A stretch of DNA of 64,000 nt from Bryobacteraceae bacterium. Its GTDB lineage: Bacteria; Acidobacteriota; Terriglobia; Bryobacterales; Bryobacteraceae. The stretch is from the NCBI GenBank assembly GCA_025056455.1, contig JANWVY010000012.1, positions 1 through 64,000 on the forward strand. The letters run 5' to 3'. A program made the translations under genes and the position numbers. Under the pieces are notes generated by a model. That model saw only the letters and a program-made list of their open reading frames with translations, had not been told where the DNA came from and searched no databases. This document shows positions 53,489-61,129 of this stretch, in pieces (position 1 is the stretch's first letter; each line of letters begins with the position of its first letter).

Positions 53489-54960
53489 GGACTGCTTCGG
53501 GAAGGGGCGGATTGCTGCTGGCGGGCCTGGTGCACAAGCTCTTTGACTTCTCGAAACAGCGTCGGCGCGTGGTAGATGTAGCCGTCCTTAATGGTCCACT
53601 CAATCCCGCCGCCCCGCACTAGCTTGCCATCGACAACCACATCGGCACCCATGGGGTTGAGGATTTTGAAATTTTCCAGGGGATTGCCGTTTACAACGAT
53701 GAGATCCGCGGTCCAACCCGGCCGCACCCGTCCAAGCCGCTCCGCCTGGCCAAGCACCCTGGCGCCGTTGAGCGTGGCGTGCTGAATGACTTTCAAGGGG
53801 TGAAAGCCGGCTTCTTGCTGTAACTCCAGCTCCCGCAGATACCCAAATCCATACATTTGATAGATGTATCCAGCATCCTCGCCCGCCGTCACCGTCCCGC
53901 CCATCTGGGCAAAGTCGCGCAAGGCCCGCATCCAGATCCGGTAGTTTTCCTTCCAGGCGATTTCATCGGCCGTGGTCCAGCCAAAGAAATACGAGCCGTG
54001 GTTCTCGCGGCTAGGCCGGAAGAAGATCTCGAGTGAGGGATGGAGGTAGTCGACAAATTCAGGCTTGGTTTGCGCACGCTGTAAATCCCGGCTAGCTTCG
54101 TAAATGTTTAACGTTGGATCCCAGGCCACTCCGGCTTCCACCATGGCCAGAAGCACTTTTCGCAATCGCTCGGGATCAGCCTGCCGCCAGAGGTGCCCGG
54201 CATAACGGAAACGGTCTACCTCGTCGGCGTAGTTATAGCTTGGAGGGAAATCCTGCACGCCGTCGGCAAGAGCGGCGTCAGGAATGCCATACCAGTGTTC
54301 GATAGATGTGGTTTTCAGGCGGATGCAATCAGCTGCTGTCGTTTCTTCGACTCCAATATGGTGGGCGACGCGGAGGCCGAGCCGGTGGGATTCGGCCATC
54401 ATCGCCTCCATGATGTCCCGGTGGATGCCTACAATCTTGATGCCGTCCGCGCCTTGCTCCTTGAGCGCACGCACTCGCGCTACGGCCGCCGCTGGGTCGC
54501 GCGGCCTTCCAAAAAACGGGTACACAAACAGCCGGGGAGCGATGAGCGATCCCTCGCGCGAGGCCTCACGCAGTTTTTTTGTCAGCTCAAAATCGCTGCC
54601 CACATCGCGGACGGTGGTAATTCCGCAGGCTAGCCACAGCTTCAGGACATAGTCAACCGGCATCGGCCGCCCGCCCCGTTCATGATGAGTATGGCCGTGC
54701 ATGTTAATCAAGCCCGGCAAGACATACTTACCCTGCGCTTCAAGGACCGCATCGGGCTGGAAGCGTCGCGCCGCCGGACCCACCTCAGCAATCCGGTTTT
54801 GTTCCACTAAAATGTCGCGCGGTCCGGAGGCCGGCGTGCCGTTGCCCTCAATTACCATCGCATTACGGATCAGAAGGCGGTTGTAGCGGGATCCATGGAC
54901 AGGCGCGGTTTGTCCAGCTAGAATCGCCACGGATAGAGATAAGGACCAGAGCACTGGCAT
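53485..54960 (-). CDS. Amidohydrolase family protein with N-terminal leader
   Basis: A 491-residue metal-dependent amidohydrolase. N-terminal hydrophobic leader LWSLSLSVAILAGQTAPVHG suggests export. Metal motif NMHGHTHH (His88, 90, 92), the Lys region GADGIKIVGI, His of RVAHHIGVEE, and the Asp of AGEDAGYIYQ. Then the usual small beta domain at both ends, ending RPGWTADLIVVNGNP. Related proteins hydrolyse imides, dipeptides or similar; the substrate is not evident. First gene of a three-gene coupled operon. SD is weak. Confidence 0.88.
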   Translation of the reverse strand: MPVLWSLSLSVAILAGQTAPVHGSRYNRLLIRNAMVIEGNGTPASGPRDILVEQNRIAEVGPAARRFQPDAVLEAQGKYVLPGLINMHGHTHHERGGRPMPVDYVLKLWLACGITTVRDVGSDFELTKKLREASREGSLIAPRLFVYPFFGRPRDPAAAVARVRALKEQGADGIKIVGIHRDIMEAMMAESHRLGLRVAHHIGVEETTAADCIRLKTTSIEHWYGIPDAALADGVQDFPPSYNYADEVDRFRYAGHLWRQADPERLRKVLLAMVEAGVAWDPTLNIYEASRDLQRAQTKPEFVDYLHPSLEIFFRPSRENHGSYFFGWTTADEIAWKENYRIWMRALRDFAQMGGTVTAGEDAGYIYQMYGFGYLRELELQQEAGFHPLKVIQHATLNGARVLGQAERLGRVRPGWTADLIVVNGNPLENFKILNPMGADVVVDGKLVRGGGIEWTIKDGYIYHAPTLFREVKELVHQARQQQSAPSRSSP

Positions 54961-55079
54961 GGCGTCTTTCGATCAGTATTACAGAATTCCAAGCCTCCGC
55001 TCACGCCTCCTGGCCGAGCATCGAGTCTGCGTGTCGCTGCGCTTGCTGGCACTGGTTCTAAGCTAGAGTCGAGGAAGAA

Positions 55080-57389
55080 ATGATTCGACTGGGGTGTGTT
55101 GCGTTTGTCGGGATCTTTTTCGCGCCCCTTTTGGAAGCTCAACCGCAGAACGACATCCGGGCGATTTACGACCGGCTGTGCGCTGGATGTCACGGGCTCG
55201 ATGCGCGCGGTACGCAGCAAGGGCCAGGTCTTTCGGGCAATCCCCGTCTCCAGAGGCGAAACGCGCAAAGCATTCGCAAGATCATCCGTGAAGGCGTGCC
55301 CTCAGCCGGAATGCCCGCCTTTCAACTGCCGGAAACGGTCCTAGACCAGCTCGTGGCACTCGTGGCGTCACTGAACGCCTCGGCAGCCGAGGCTCCTGCC
55401 CCGGGTAATTCCACTGCCGGCCGGGCGCTGTTCTTTGGAGCAGCGCAGTGTTCCAGTTGCCACATGGTCTGCGGCGAGGGTTCCCCGCTGGGGCCTGATC
55501 TCTCCTCCGTAGCGCGCGAACGCACGGTGGATCAACTGCGCCAGGCGCTGCAAAACCCGCAAGCTTCGATCGCACCCGGCTACCGCCTCGCCACAGTGGC
55601 GTTTTCTGGCGGCCGCACGCTGCGCGGATTTCTCCGAAGTCGCTCCCGTTTTGATTTCGCCCTCCAAACCTTCGATGGTCAGCTACATCCTTTGTCAGTG
55701 GAGGACACCACCCGCATCCTCGAAGAAAACGAATCGTTCATGCCTCCTTACCGCGGCTCTCAGACAGATCTACAGAATTTGCTTGCCTATCTTTCGACGC
55801 TCACTGGCGTAAAAGCAGACGTGGCCATCCGGCCGCAGCGGCCGACACCAGCGGCTATTTCTTTTGCTGAAATCTTGAACCCGAGACCGGGTGAGTGGCC
55901 AACCTACAATGGCCATCTAAGCGGCAACCGCTACAGTCCCCTGCAGCAGATTCATCGCGGGAATGTCCATCAGTTAGTCCTGAAGTGGTCGTTTACGATT
56001 CCGCTGTGGCAGCAGTTTCTGGCGGACACGCCTTATTTCCGCGAAAACATGCGTTACTTTGGCCTAGAAACCGTGCCCCTGGTTGTTGGAGGGATCATGT
56101 ATGTCACGGGCCCCAATCAAGTTTTCGCCTTGGACCCTCGTACAGGTCATCCCATCTGGCACTACATACGCCCGCGAACTCCAGGGCTTGTATCGGATCC
56201 CTCCCTGGGCACCAATCGCGGCGTGGCCGTTCTCGGAGACCTGGTCTATCTGGTGACCGACAACGCACATTTGATCGCGCTCCACCGCACCACGGGACGC
56301 CTGGTTTGGGAAGTCACCTTGCCCCACGAACCTCAAAAATACGGAGGTACGGTCGCCCCGCTCGTTGTCAAAGATTTGGTGATTGCGGGCGTGGCTGGCG
56401 GCGATTGGGGCATCCGCGGCTTTATCGCTGCCTACAAGGCCGCGACGGGAGAGCGTGTCTGGCGAACTTGGACCGTGCCCGATGAGGGAGAGCCCGGCTT
56501 TGAAACCTGGAAGGGTACGGCCTATAAGCTCGGAGGCGGTTCGACCTGGCTCACCGGTTCCTATGATCCGGACACTGACACCTTGTTCTGGGCCACTGGT
56601 AATCCTTACCCGAATTCCGACGACAGCCAGCGCGGCGGAGATAACTTGTTCACCGACTGCGTTCTAGCCCTCGATCCAGCTACTGGGAAAATGAAGTGGT
56701 ACTACCAGTTCACACCTCATGACACCCACGACTGGGACGCGACCGAACCCAATGTCTTGGTGGATACTCTTTATCACGGCCAGCCGCGCAAGTTACTTCT
56801 CCACGCAGACCGGAACGGCTTTTTTTATGTATTCGATCGCACAAACGGCAAGTTACTCCTAGCCAAACCGTTCCTCCGACGCGTCACTTGGGCTCGCGAC
56901 ATTGGTGCCGACGGCAGGCCAATTTTACTCCCCCCGGGAGATCTTTCTTGTCCGGATCATGCTACCAATTGGAACGGCACAGCCTTTAGTCCCAAGACGC
57001 GCCTGTACTATGTGATGGCCACGGAATCGTGTACCGTGCGGCTGAGCCACTGGCGAAACCCGTTGCCGCCCGTTGACCCTGGCCAAAAGTTCCTGCGCGC
57101 TCTGAACATCGAAACAGGCGAGATTGCTTGGGAGATTCCCCAGGTCGGGCCAATCGATGGCAAGCGCGCAGCAGGAATCCTCGCCACTGCGGGCGGTTTG
57201 CTCTTCTACGGCGATCCCAGCGGCTACTTCGTCGCCGCCAGCGAAAACGACGGAAAAACCCTGTGGCGGATTCCCTTAAACGTGACCATAAAAACCTCCC
57301 CAATGACTTACGCGGTCGGAGGCGTGCAGTATGTGACGATCGCTGCTGGGTCCAACATCCTAACATTCGGTTTGCCCCCGTCCCGCTAA
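55080..57389 (+). CDS. Dicytochrome c-PQQ-dependent dehydrogenase fusion
   Basis: A 769-residue periplasmic quinohaemoprotein. Signal peptide about 1-20 (ending LLEAQ). Two heme c sites near the N-terminus: CAGCH (34-38) and CSSCH (124-128), with candidate axial Met at GMPAF and SFMPPY. From about residue 270 a PQQ-ADH propeller begins: WPTYNGHLSGNRYSPLQQI, a typical starting motif, and includes HDTHDWDATEPNVL and the W-motif blades TGRLVWEVTL. Electrons would go from an alcohol to PQQ, then to the hemes. Hemes at the N-terminus reverse the usual C-terminal order. GAGGAAG lies before the ATG. Single gene, convergent with the BtuF-like gene. Confidence 0.9.
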   Translation: MIRLGCVAFVGIFFAPLLEAQPQNDIRAIYDRLCAGCHGLDARGTQQGPGLSGNPRLQRRNAQSIRKIIREGVPSAGMPAFQLPETVLDQLVALVASLNASAAEAPAPGNSTAGRALFFGAAQCSSCHMVCGEGSPLGPDLSSVARERTVDQLRQALQNPQASIAPGYRLATVAFSGGRTLRGFLRSRSRFDFALQTFDGQLHPLSVEDTTRILEENESFMPPYRGSQTDLQNLLAYLSTLTGVKADVAIRPQRPTPAAISFAEILNPRPGEWPTYNGHLSGNRYSPLQQIHRGNVHQLVLKWSFTIPLWQQFLADTPYFRENMRYFGLETVPLVVGGIMYVTGPNQVFALDPRTGHPIWHYIRPRTPGLVSDPSLGTNRGVAVLGDLVYLVTDNAHLIALHRTTGRLVWEVTLPHEPQKYGGTVAPLVVKDLVIAGVAGGDWGIRGFIAAYKAATGERVWRTWTVPDEGEPGFETWKGTAYKLGGGSTWLTGSYDPDTDTLFWATGNPYPNSDDSQRGGDNLFTDCVLALDPATGKMKWYYQFTPHDTHDWDATEPNVLVDTLYHGQPRKLLLHADRNGFFYVFDRTNGKLLLAKPFLRRVTWARDIGADGRPILLPPGDLSCPDHATNWNGTAFSPKTRLYYVMATESCTVRLSHWRNPLPPVDPGQKFLRALNIETGEIAWEIPQVGPIDGKRAAGILATAGGLLFYGDPSGYFVAASENDGKTLWRIPLNVTIKTSPMTYAVGGVQYVTIAAGSNILTFGLPPSR

Positions 57390-57438
57390 AGGGGGACCAT
57401 GGGGGAGCGCTCCTTGAGGCTCGCACCAGGGTTTCGCG

Positions 57439-58236
57439 TTAGCCCTTGCCATCACTGGCGGCCCAGCGGGCGAGGATGCGATGAATTTCGGTCACCCCGT
57501 CCGTCACGGCGGCTGGACCCGGCTGGAGGATTAAAGTGGATTTGATTTCGTGAATTTGTTGGTCGCGCACGGCGCTCACACGGTCCCATCCTGGACGCGA
57601 GCGAATCCGTTCGAGATTGACCTTGCGCCCGCACCAGGAAGCGAGAATCACTTGCGGATCGCGCGCGACCACCTCGAGCGGATCAACGATGCGCCGAGCG
57701 GCGTCGTGTTCCTGGCGGAGCTCCGGAAAGATGGGGTCTCCGCCAGCGATCTCGATGAGTTCTTCCACCCACCGAATCCCGCTGATCAAGGGATCCATCC
57801 ATTCCTCAAAATAGACCCGCGGGCGGCGCTCGAAGGCCCTCGCTGCTTTTTGAATTTCCTCCAGGTTTTGGCGGAAGCGGTCCACCAGCTGTTGCGCTCG
57901 CAAACCCGCGTCCACGATTCTGCCCACTAGCAAAATGGTTTCAAAAATCTCCTCCACCGAACGTTGATTGGTGATCAACACCGTTCTTCCCGCGCGAATC
58001 AACTCCTGAGCAATGCCCGCCTGAAGGTTGGAAAAGCCGATGATGAAATCCGGATCAAGCGCCAGAATCCGGTCGATTTTTGCGCTCGTAAAGGCTGAGA
58101 CTTTCGGTTTCTCCCGTCGCGCCTCGGGCGGGCGGCACGTGTAGCCCGAAATCCCAACGATGCGATGCTGTTCGCCAAGCAGGTAGAGCGTTTCCGTGGT
58201 TTCTTCGGTTAAACAAACAATGCGACGAGGCCCCAC
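57439..58236 (-). CDS. BtuF-like ABC substrate-binding protein
   Basis: About 265 residues, a class III periplasmic binding-protein fold, like BtuF (B12) or siderophore binders. Motifs: RIVCLTEETTETLYLLGE, VGISGYTCRPPEA, FTSAKIDRILALDPDFIIGF, ILLVGRIVDAGLRAQQLVDRF, VASWCGRKVN-like ILASWCGRK. The usual lipoprotein or signal leader is absent from the GTG start at 58236 and from the longer reading, so the export route or start is uncertain; it could be a cytoplasmic variant. No BtuCD genes adjoin it. Convergent with the PQQ dehydrogenase. Confidence 0.8.
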   Translation of the reverse strand: MGPRRIVCLTEETTETLYLLGEQHRIVGISGYTCRPPEARREKPKVSAFTSAKIDRILALDPDFIIGFSNLQAGIAQELIRAGRTVLITNQRSVEEIFETILLVGRIVDAGLRAQQLVDRFRQNLEEIQKAARAFERRPRVYFEEWMDPLISGIRWVEELIEIAGGDPIFPELRQEHDAARRIVDPLEVVARDPQVILASWCGRKVNLERIRSRPGWDRVSAVRDQQIHEIKSTLILQPGPAAVTDGVTEIHRILARWAASDGKG

Positions 58237-58577
58237 ATCCTGATTGGAGCACGGCTGGCGTCGGGTGAGGCGAGGCGGCAGACCAGCCCAACTAGAGGGC
58301 GTGCACTCAGATTCCCTGCACACACTCTTGACTTGAAACGAATTTCGGCTTCACGGCCGTTTTCGCTCGACATCAACCTCAAAGCCGAAAAGAGGCAGCG
58401 ACGGAGTCGGCCGCTTGCTCGTTGATCTCATTTTGGTCTTCACCGGCTCACAGGAGGTCTTCGCCAGAAGCGAGACCCAAGGTTGGAAACCGCCTTGCAG
58501 ACTCGAAGACGGTTTCCTTCAGCAAAGGACAGTGGCGCCGTTAGGGGGAAAGCAGCGTGTGCCGCCCAAGCTAAGGC
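58237..58577. other. Intergenic region, no supported gene
   Basis: About 340 bp between two leftward genes. No convincing open frame. A minus-strand GGGAAT...GTGCA stretch recalls one block of cobalamin riboswitches but the rest of the consensus is missing. Otherwise nothing recognised. Confidence 0.4.
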
Positions 58578-59501
58578 CTATTCGTCAATCGAGTCCTCAT
58601 TTCGCGAACGGAAGTAGGCGCGGATATCGTCCCGCAAACGGTGGCTGCGCTCAGTCAATTGCCACAGCCCCTGATGGTCGCGCTTGAGGTCTAGGTCTGG
58701 ATCGAACCCATGCTCAACAAGAATTTTCCATCGATCGTTGTAACCGCGATCGCGCTTGCGTCCATGCCAGTAGTGCAGCAACAAGCCGTGGACGTAGCCA
58801 AGATTCCGCCTCACATGGCGCTCGGCGCGCTCCTGCCAAATTTGAACTTTTTTTCGATACCGGGGCGAGAGATTGGGATGCATGGACATTTCGGCCTGTC
58901 CAATTAGCGCGCAGGCCATGTGGGTGTCCGCCGAGCCGAGGATCGCCCAGTCGATCAGTCCTCCGACGGCGTCGATAAATTCGCGGCGAGCGGCCCAAGC
59001 ATAACCGGGATGCCAGTTTCGAAACGTCCCGTAACCACTTGGGTTCGGCTTGGGTTTCGGGTCGTGATAGTAGCTCCAAACAAATCCGCGCTGGATTTCC
59101 CCGGTTGGCTCGTAGTTTGGGTTCAAGTCTTGGGCATGGGTCCACATCTGCACGACATGGTAGTGCTGGAGCTGCTCGACAGTTTCCCTGGCCCAATCGG
59201 GCCTCGCAAACAAGACATCGGCGTCAATCCAGGCCACATACTCCCAGTCCGGCGGGAGACGTTGAATTCCCACATTGATGAGATTTTCCTTGTGCCACAA
59301 TTCGTGGCGCGTACGCAGCTGGAGATGCGTCGCGCAGCTGGAAGAAGTGACCTGGTGAGGGCGTTCTCCATAGGCGGCTTCAACTGTTGTCAACAACGCT
59401 CCGCTTTGGAGCACATGTTTTTCGAAATTCCGGTAGAGCTCGTAGCGCGAGCGATAGCGACAGGGATTGGAGATCACCGCTACGACATGCAGCGGCTTCA
59501 T
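58578..59501 (-). CDS. Putative glycosyltransferase, DxD type
   Basis: A 307-residue protein. The ATG at 59501 has a perfect AAGGAGG 7 nt upstream; the longer frame is rejected. N-terminus KPLHVVAVISNPCRYRSRYELY, then RHELWHKENLINVGIQRLP and WIDADVLFARPDW (DAD at 93-95, a metal-binding DxD), GTFRNWHPGYAWAARREF, and SADTHMACALIG. This is a nucleotide-sugar-dependent GT-A pattern, similar to enzymes in large phages and bacteria. No partner sugar genes. Soluble. It follows the small secreted protein at 232 nt, so operon membership is uncertain. Confidence 0.75.
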   Translation of the reverse strand: MKPLHVVAVISNPCRYRSRYELYRNFEKHVLQSGALLTTVEAAYGERPHQVTSSSCATHLQLRTRHELWHKENLINVGIQRLPPDWEYVAWIDADVLFARPDWARETVEQLQHYHVVQMWTHAQDLNPNYEPTGEIQRGFVWSYYHDPKPKPNPSGYGTFRNWHPGYAWAARREFIDAVGGLIDWAILGSADTHMACALIGQAEMSMHPNLSPRYRKKVQIWQERAERHVRRNLGYVHGLLLHYWHGRKRDRGYNDRWKILVEHGFDPDLDLKRDHQGLWQLTERSHRLRDDIRAYFRSRNEDSIDE

Positions 59502-59733
59502 CAGAACCTCCTTGGTGTGGATGAACGCTGGATAGGCGTTCGTGCGGGTGAACAGCCCAGCAAGGCAACTCAAGCTGTTCTGGCCCAAGGCTAACACCGG
59601 AATGTTCACAAGGAGGTTTTGCGGTGTGAGTAGACGCCTGAAAAACCGCAAGTTCTTTTTGGTCCGGGGCAGTGAACAGCAGCCTGCCCGGTCGGGAGGG
59701 CTCTCATAAGAGACAACCCCCCGCATCTCCGGG

Positions 59734-60267
59734 TCAGCGCAACCGGCTCCCTGTGCGAGGATCGAAGGTCACGATGGAGCCTGTCACGAGCTTTACTTGA
59801 AACTGATTCTGCGCGTTAAAACCCAGATAATCGCCCCAGGCCCAATGCGACACCGTACGCCGGAGCTGCTTGGGATCTGGAAATAGATCCCGTACCGTTA
59901 CTTTCGCCGTGACCTTTCCCCGGTCAAAAAAAGTGAGAAGCACTTCCTCACCCGTGAAGTGGAGCGGGAGAAGATTGACGCCGTCGTAACCTGTGACGAG
60001 AATGTTGCCATCGTCAGATACTGCCGCCACGCGGAACCATCCCGGGACCGACCACAGCGTTTGTCTCGTTTTTCCGCTTCCCCGGTAGACGGTTGTACGC
60101 TGACGGCTGAGGTTTACCTCGGCGTGGAACTTCCCATTGTTCGAGTAGACGGTGTAAGTAGCAGGCGGCTTGGGGGGCGCGTCGGCCTGCAAAGGCAACG
60201 CCATCGCCAGCACAGCCGCCATGGCCGTCCAAACCGGAAGTTTTGCCAATCTCCGATGCAAGACCAT
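59734..60267 (-). CDS. Secreted conserved hypothetical protein
   Basis: A 177-residue protein with a signal peptide (about 1-29, WTAMAAVLAMALPLQADA). The mature part is beta-rich: TYTVYSNNGKFHAEVNLSRQ, TLWSVPGWFRVAAVSDDGN, VTGYDGVNLLPL, and RRTVSHWAWGDYLGFN. Together these look like a short propeller fragment or an Ig-like domain. No family name known to me. It follows the zincin gene by 9 nt in a TonB-zincin-secreted operon. Confidence 0.75.
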   Translation of the reverse strand: MVLHRRLAKLPVWTAMAAVLAMALPLQADAPPKPPATYTVYSNNGKFHAEVNLSRQRTTVYRGSGKTRQTLWSVPGWFRVAAVSDDGNILVTGYDGVNLLPLHFTGEEVLLTFFDRGKVTAKVTVRDLFPDPKQLRRTVSHWAWGDYLGFNAQNQFQVKLVTGSIVTFDPRTGSRLR

Positions 60268-60276
60268 CCTCTCGCC

Positions 60277-61107
60277 TCACACGGCTGGGAGAGAAAAAAC
60301 GCAACCAGGGAACATCTGGTTGAGAGTATTCACGATCAGTTGCAGATGTCTGGGTCTCACCTGCCTCCCAATATTCATAATGCTCGCTGTGTCTGATACA
60401 TGGGGGCTCGTCGCACGGTATTCGTCGGGAAGCTGGATCGTGTGGCCAAACTCATGGGGCGCTGTCAGAAAACCATTGTCCGTACAAACATCCGTATCCG
60501 TACAGGCACCACGCGGGTCCAGATCGTCGGAATGAAGGGTGATCTGCCGCGTCCCAAAATTGACCCAGCTGCGGCCCGGGGCGCCAGCCGGAATCTTGAT
60601 TACGGTCACCGTATAGTGCCCTGCACGAGTTACCCACCGAATGTCAAAGTTGATCGGAACTCGTCCCGCCGTACGGCTCACAAAGTCTCTCGCCCGGCTA
60701 TCCGCATTGGGGGCCAGTTGAACCGGAATCCGGATACGGTTACTCCAAACACCCCAAATTTGGCGGTCGGCTGTGTTGTGGAAATTTCGTTTTTCCTCGT
60801 AGGTCCACGGAGCTAGTGGCGGACGAACCTGCCATAGGTAATACCAATCCTGCTGGAAGAAAATTCGACCCTCATGCAGGACAATGTCGATAACACCCCA
60901 AGGCTCGTGGCGTACGATGTGTGGCATCGCGGCTCTCCCTCCGATTTTTAACGCGCAAAGTTCTCCACCGGTTCCATCAACACGTGTTAGCTTGCCGCTC
61001 CAAATTTTCACTTGCCGGCAGGCTCCTCCTTTCCTGCCACTCGAATGAGGGGTGCTCGGAGGGAACTGGTGGAGTTGAGCCTTAAAATTAAAGGGCCGGA
61101 GAGCCAT
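60277..61107 (-). CDS. Zincin-type metallopeptidase-like protein
   Basis: A 276-residue protein with a zinc-protease motif PHEFGHTIQLPDEY (His218, Glu219, His222, then Asp228/Glu229), followed by IMNIG (243-247) that resembles a Met-turn. It has the beta-rich N-terminal domain of unknown type (WGVIDIVLHEGRIFFQQDWY). No signal peptide is seen from ATG 61107 (AGGAGG 8 nt upstream) nor from the later ATG 60927 (GGAGG), so location is unclear. Related motifs occur in uncharacterised secreted peptidases. It starts 22 nt after the TonB receptor stop and ends 9 nt before the secreted protein, so it forms an operon with both. Confidence 0.75.
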   Translation of the reverse strand: MALRPFNFKAQLHQFPPSTPHSSGRKGGACRQVKIWSGKLTRVDGTGGELCALKIGGRAAMPHIVRHEPWGVIDIVLHEGRIFFQQDWYYLWQVRPPLAPWTYEEKRNFHNTADRQIWGVWSNRIRIPVQLAPNADSRARDFVSRTAGRVPINFDIRWVTRAGHYTVTVIKIPAGAPGRSWVNFGTRQITLHSDDLDPRGACTDTDVCTDNGFLTAPHEFGHTIQLPDEYRATSPHVSDTASIMNIGRQVRPRHLQLIVNTLNQMFPGCVFSLPAV

Positions 61108-61129
61108 GGCGCCACCTCCTGGCCCCGCC

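Noticed and set aside
57380-57410. Hairpin after the PQQ dehydrogenase gene as a terminator
   Set aside because: The stem is short (about 5 bp) and is not followed by a T-run.
58237-58330. Possible cobalamin riboswitch before the BtuF-like gene
   Set aside because: Only a GGGAAT and a GTGCA block are similar. The later conserved blocks are missing or too close, and the gene assignment is itself uncertain.
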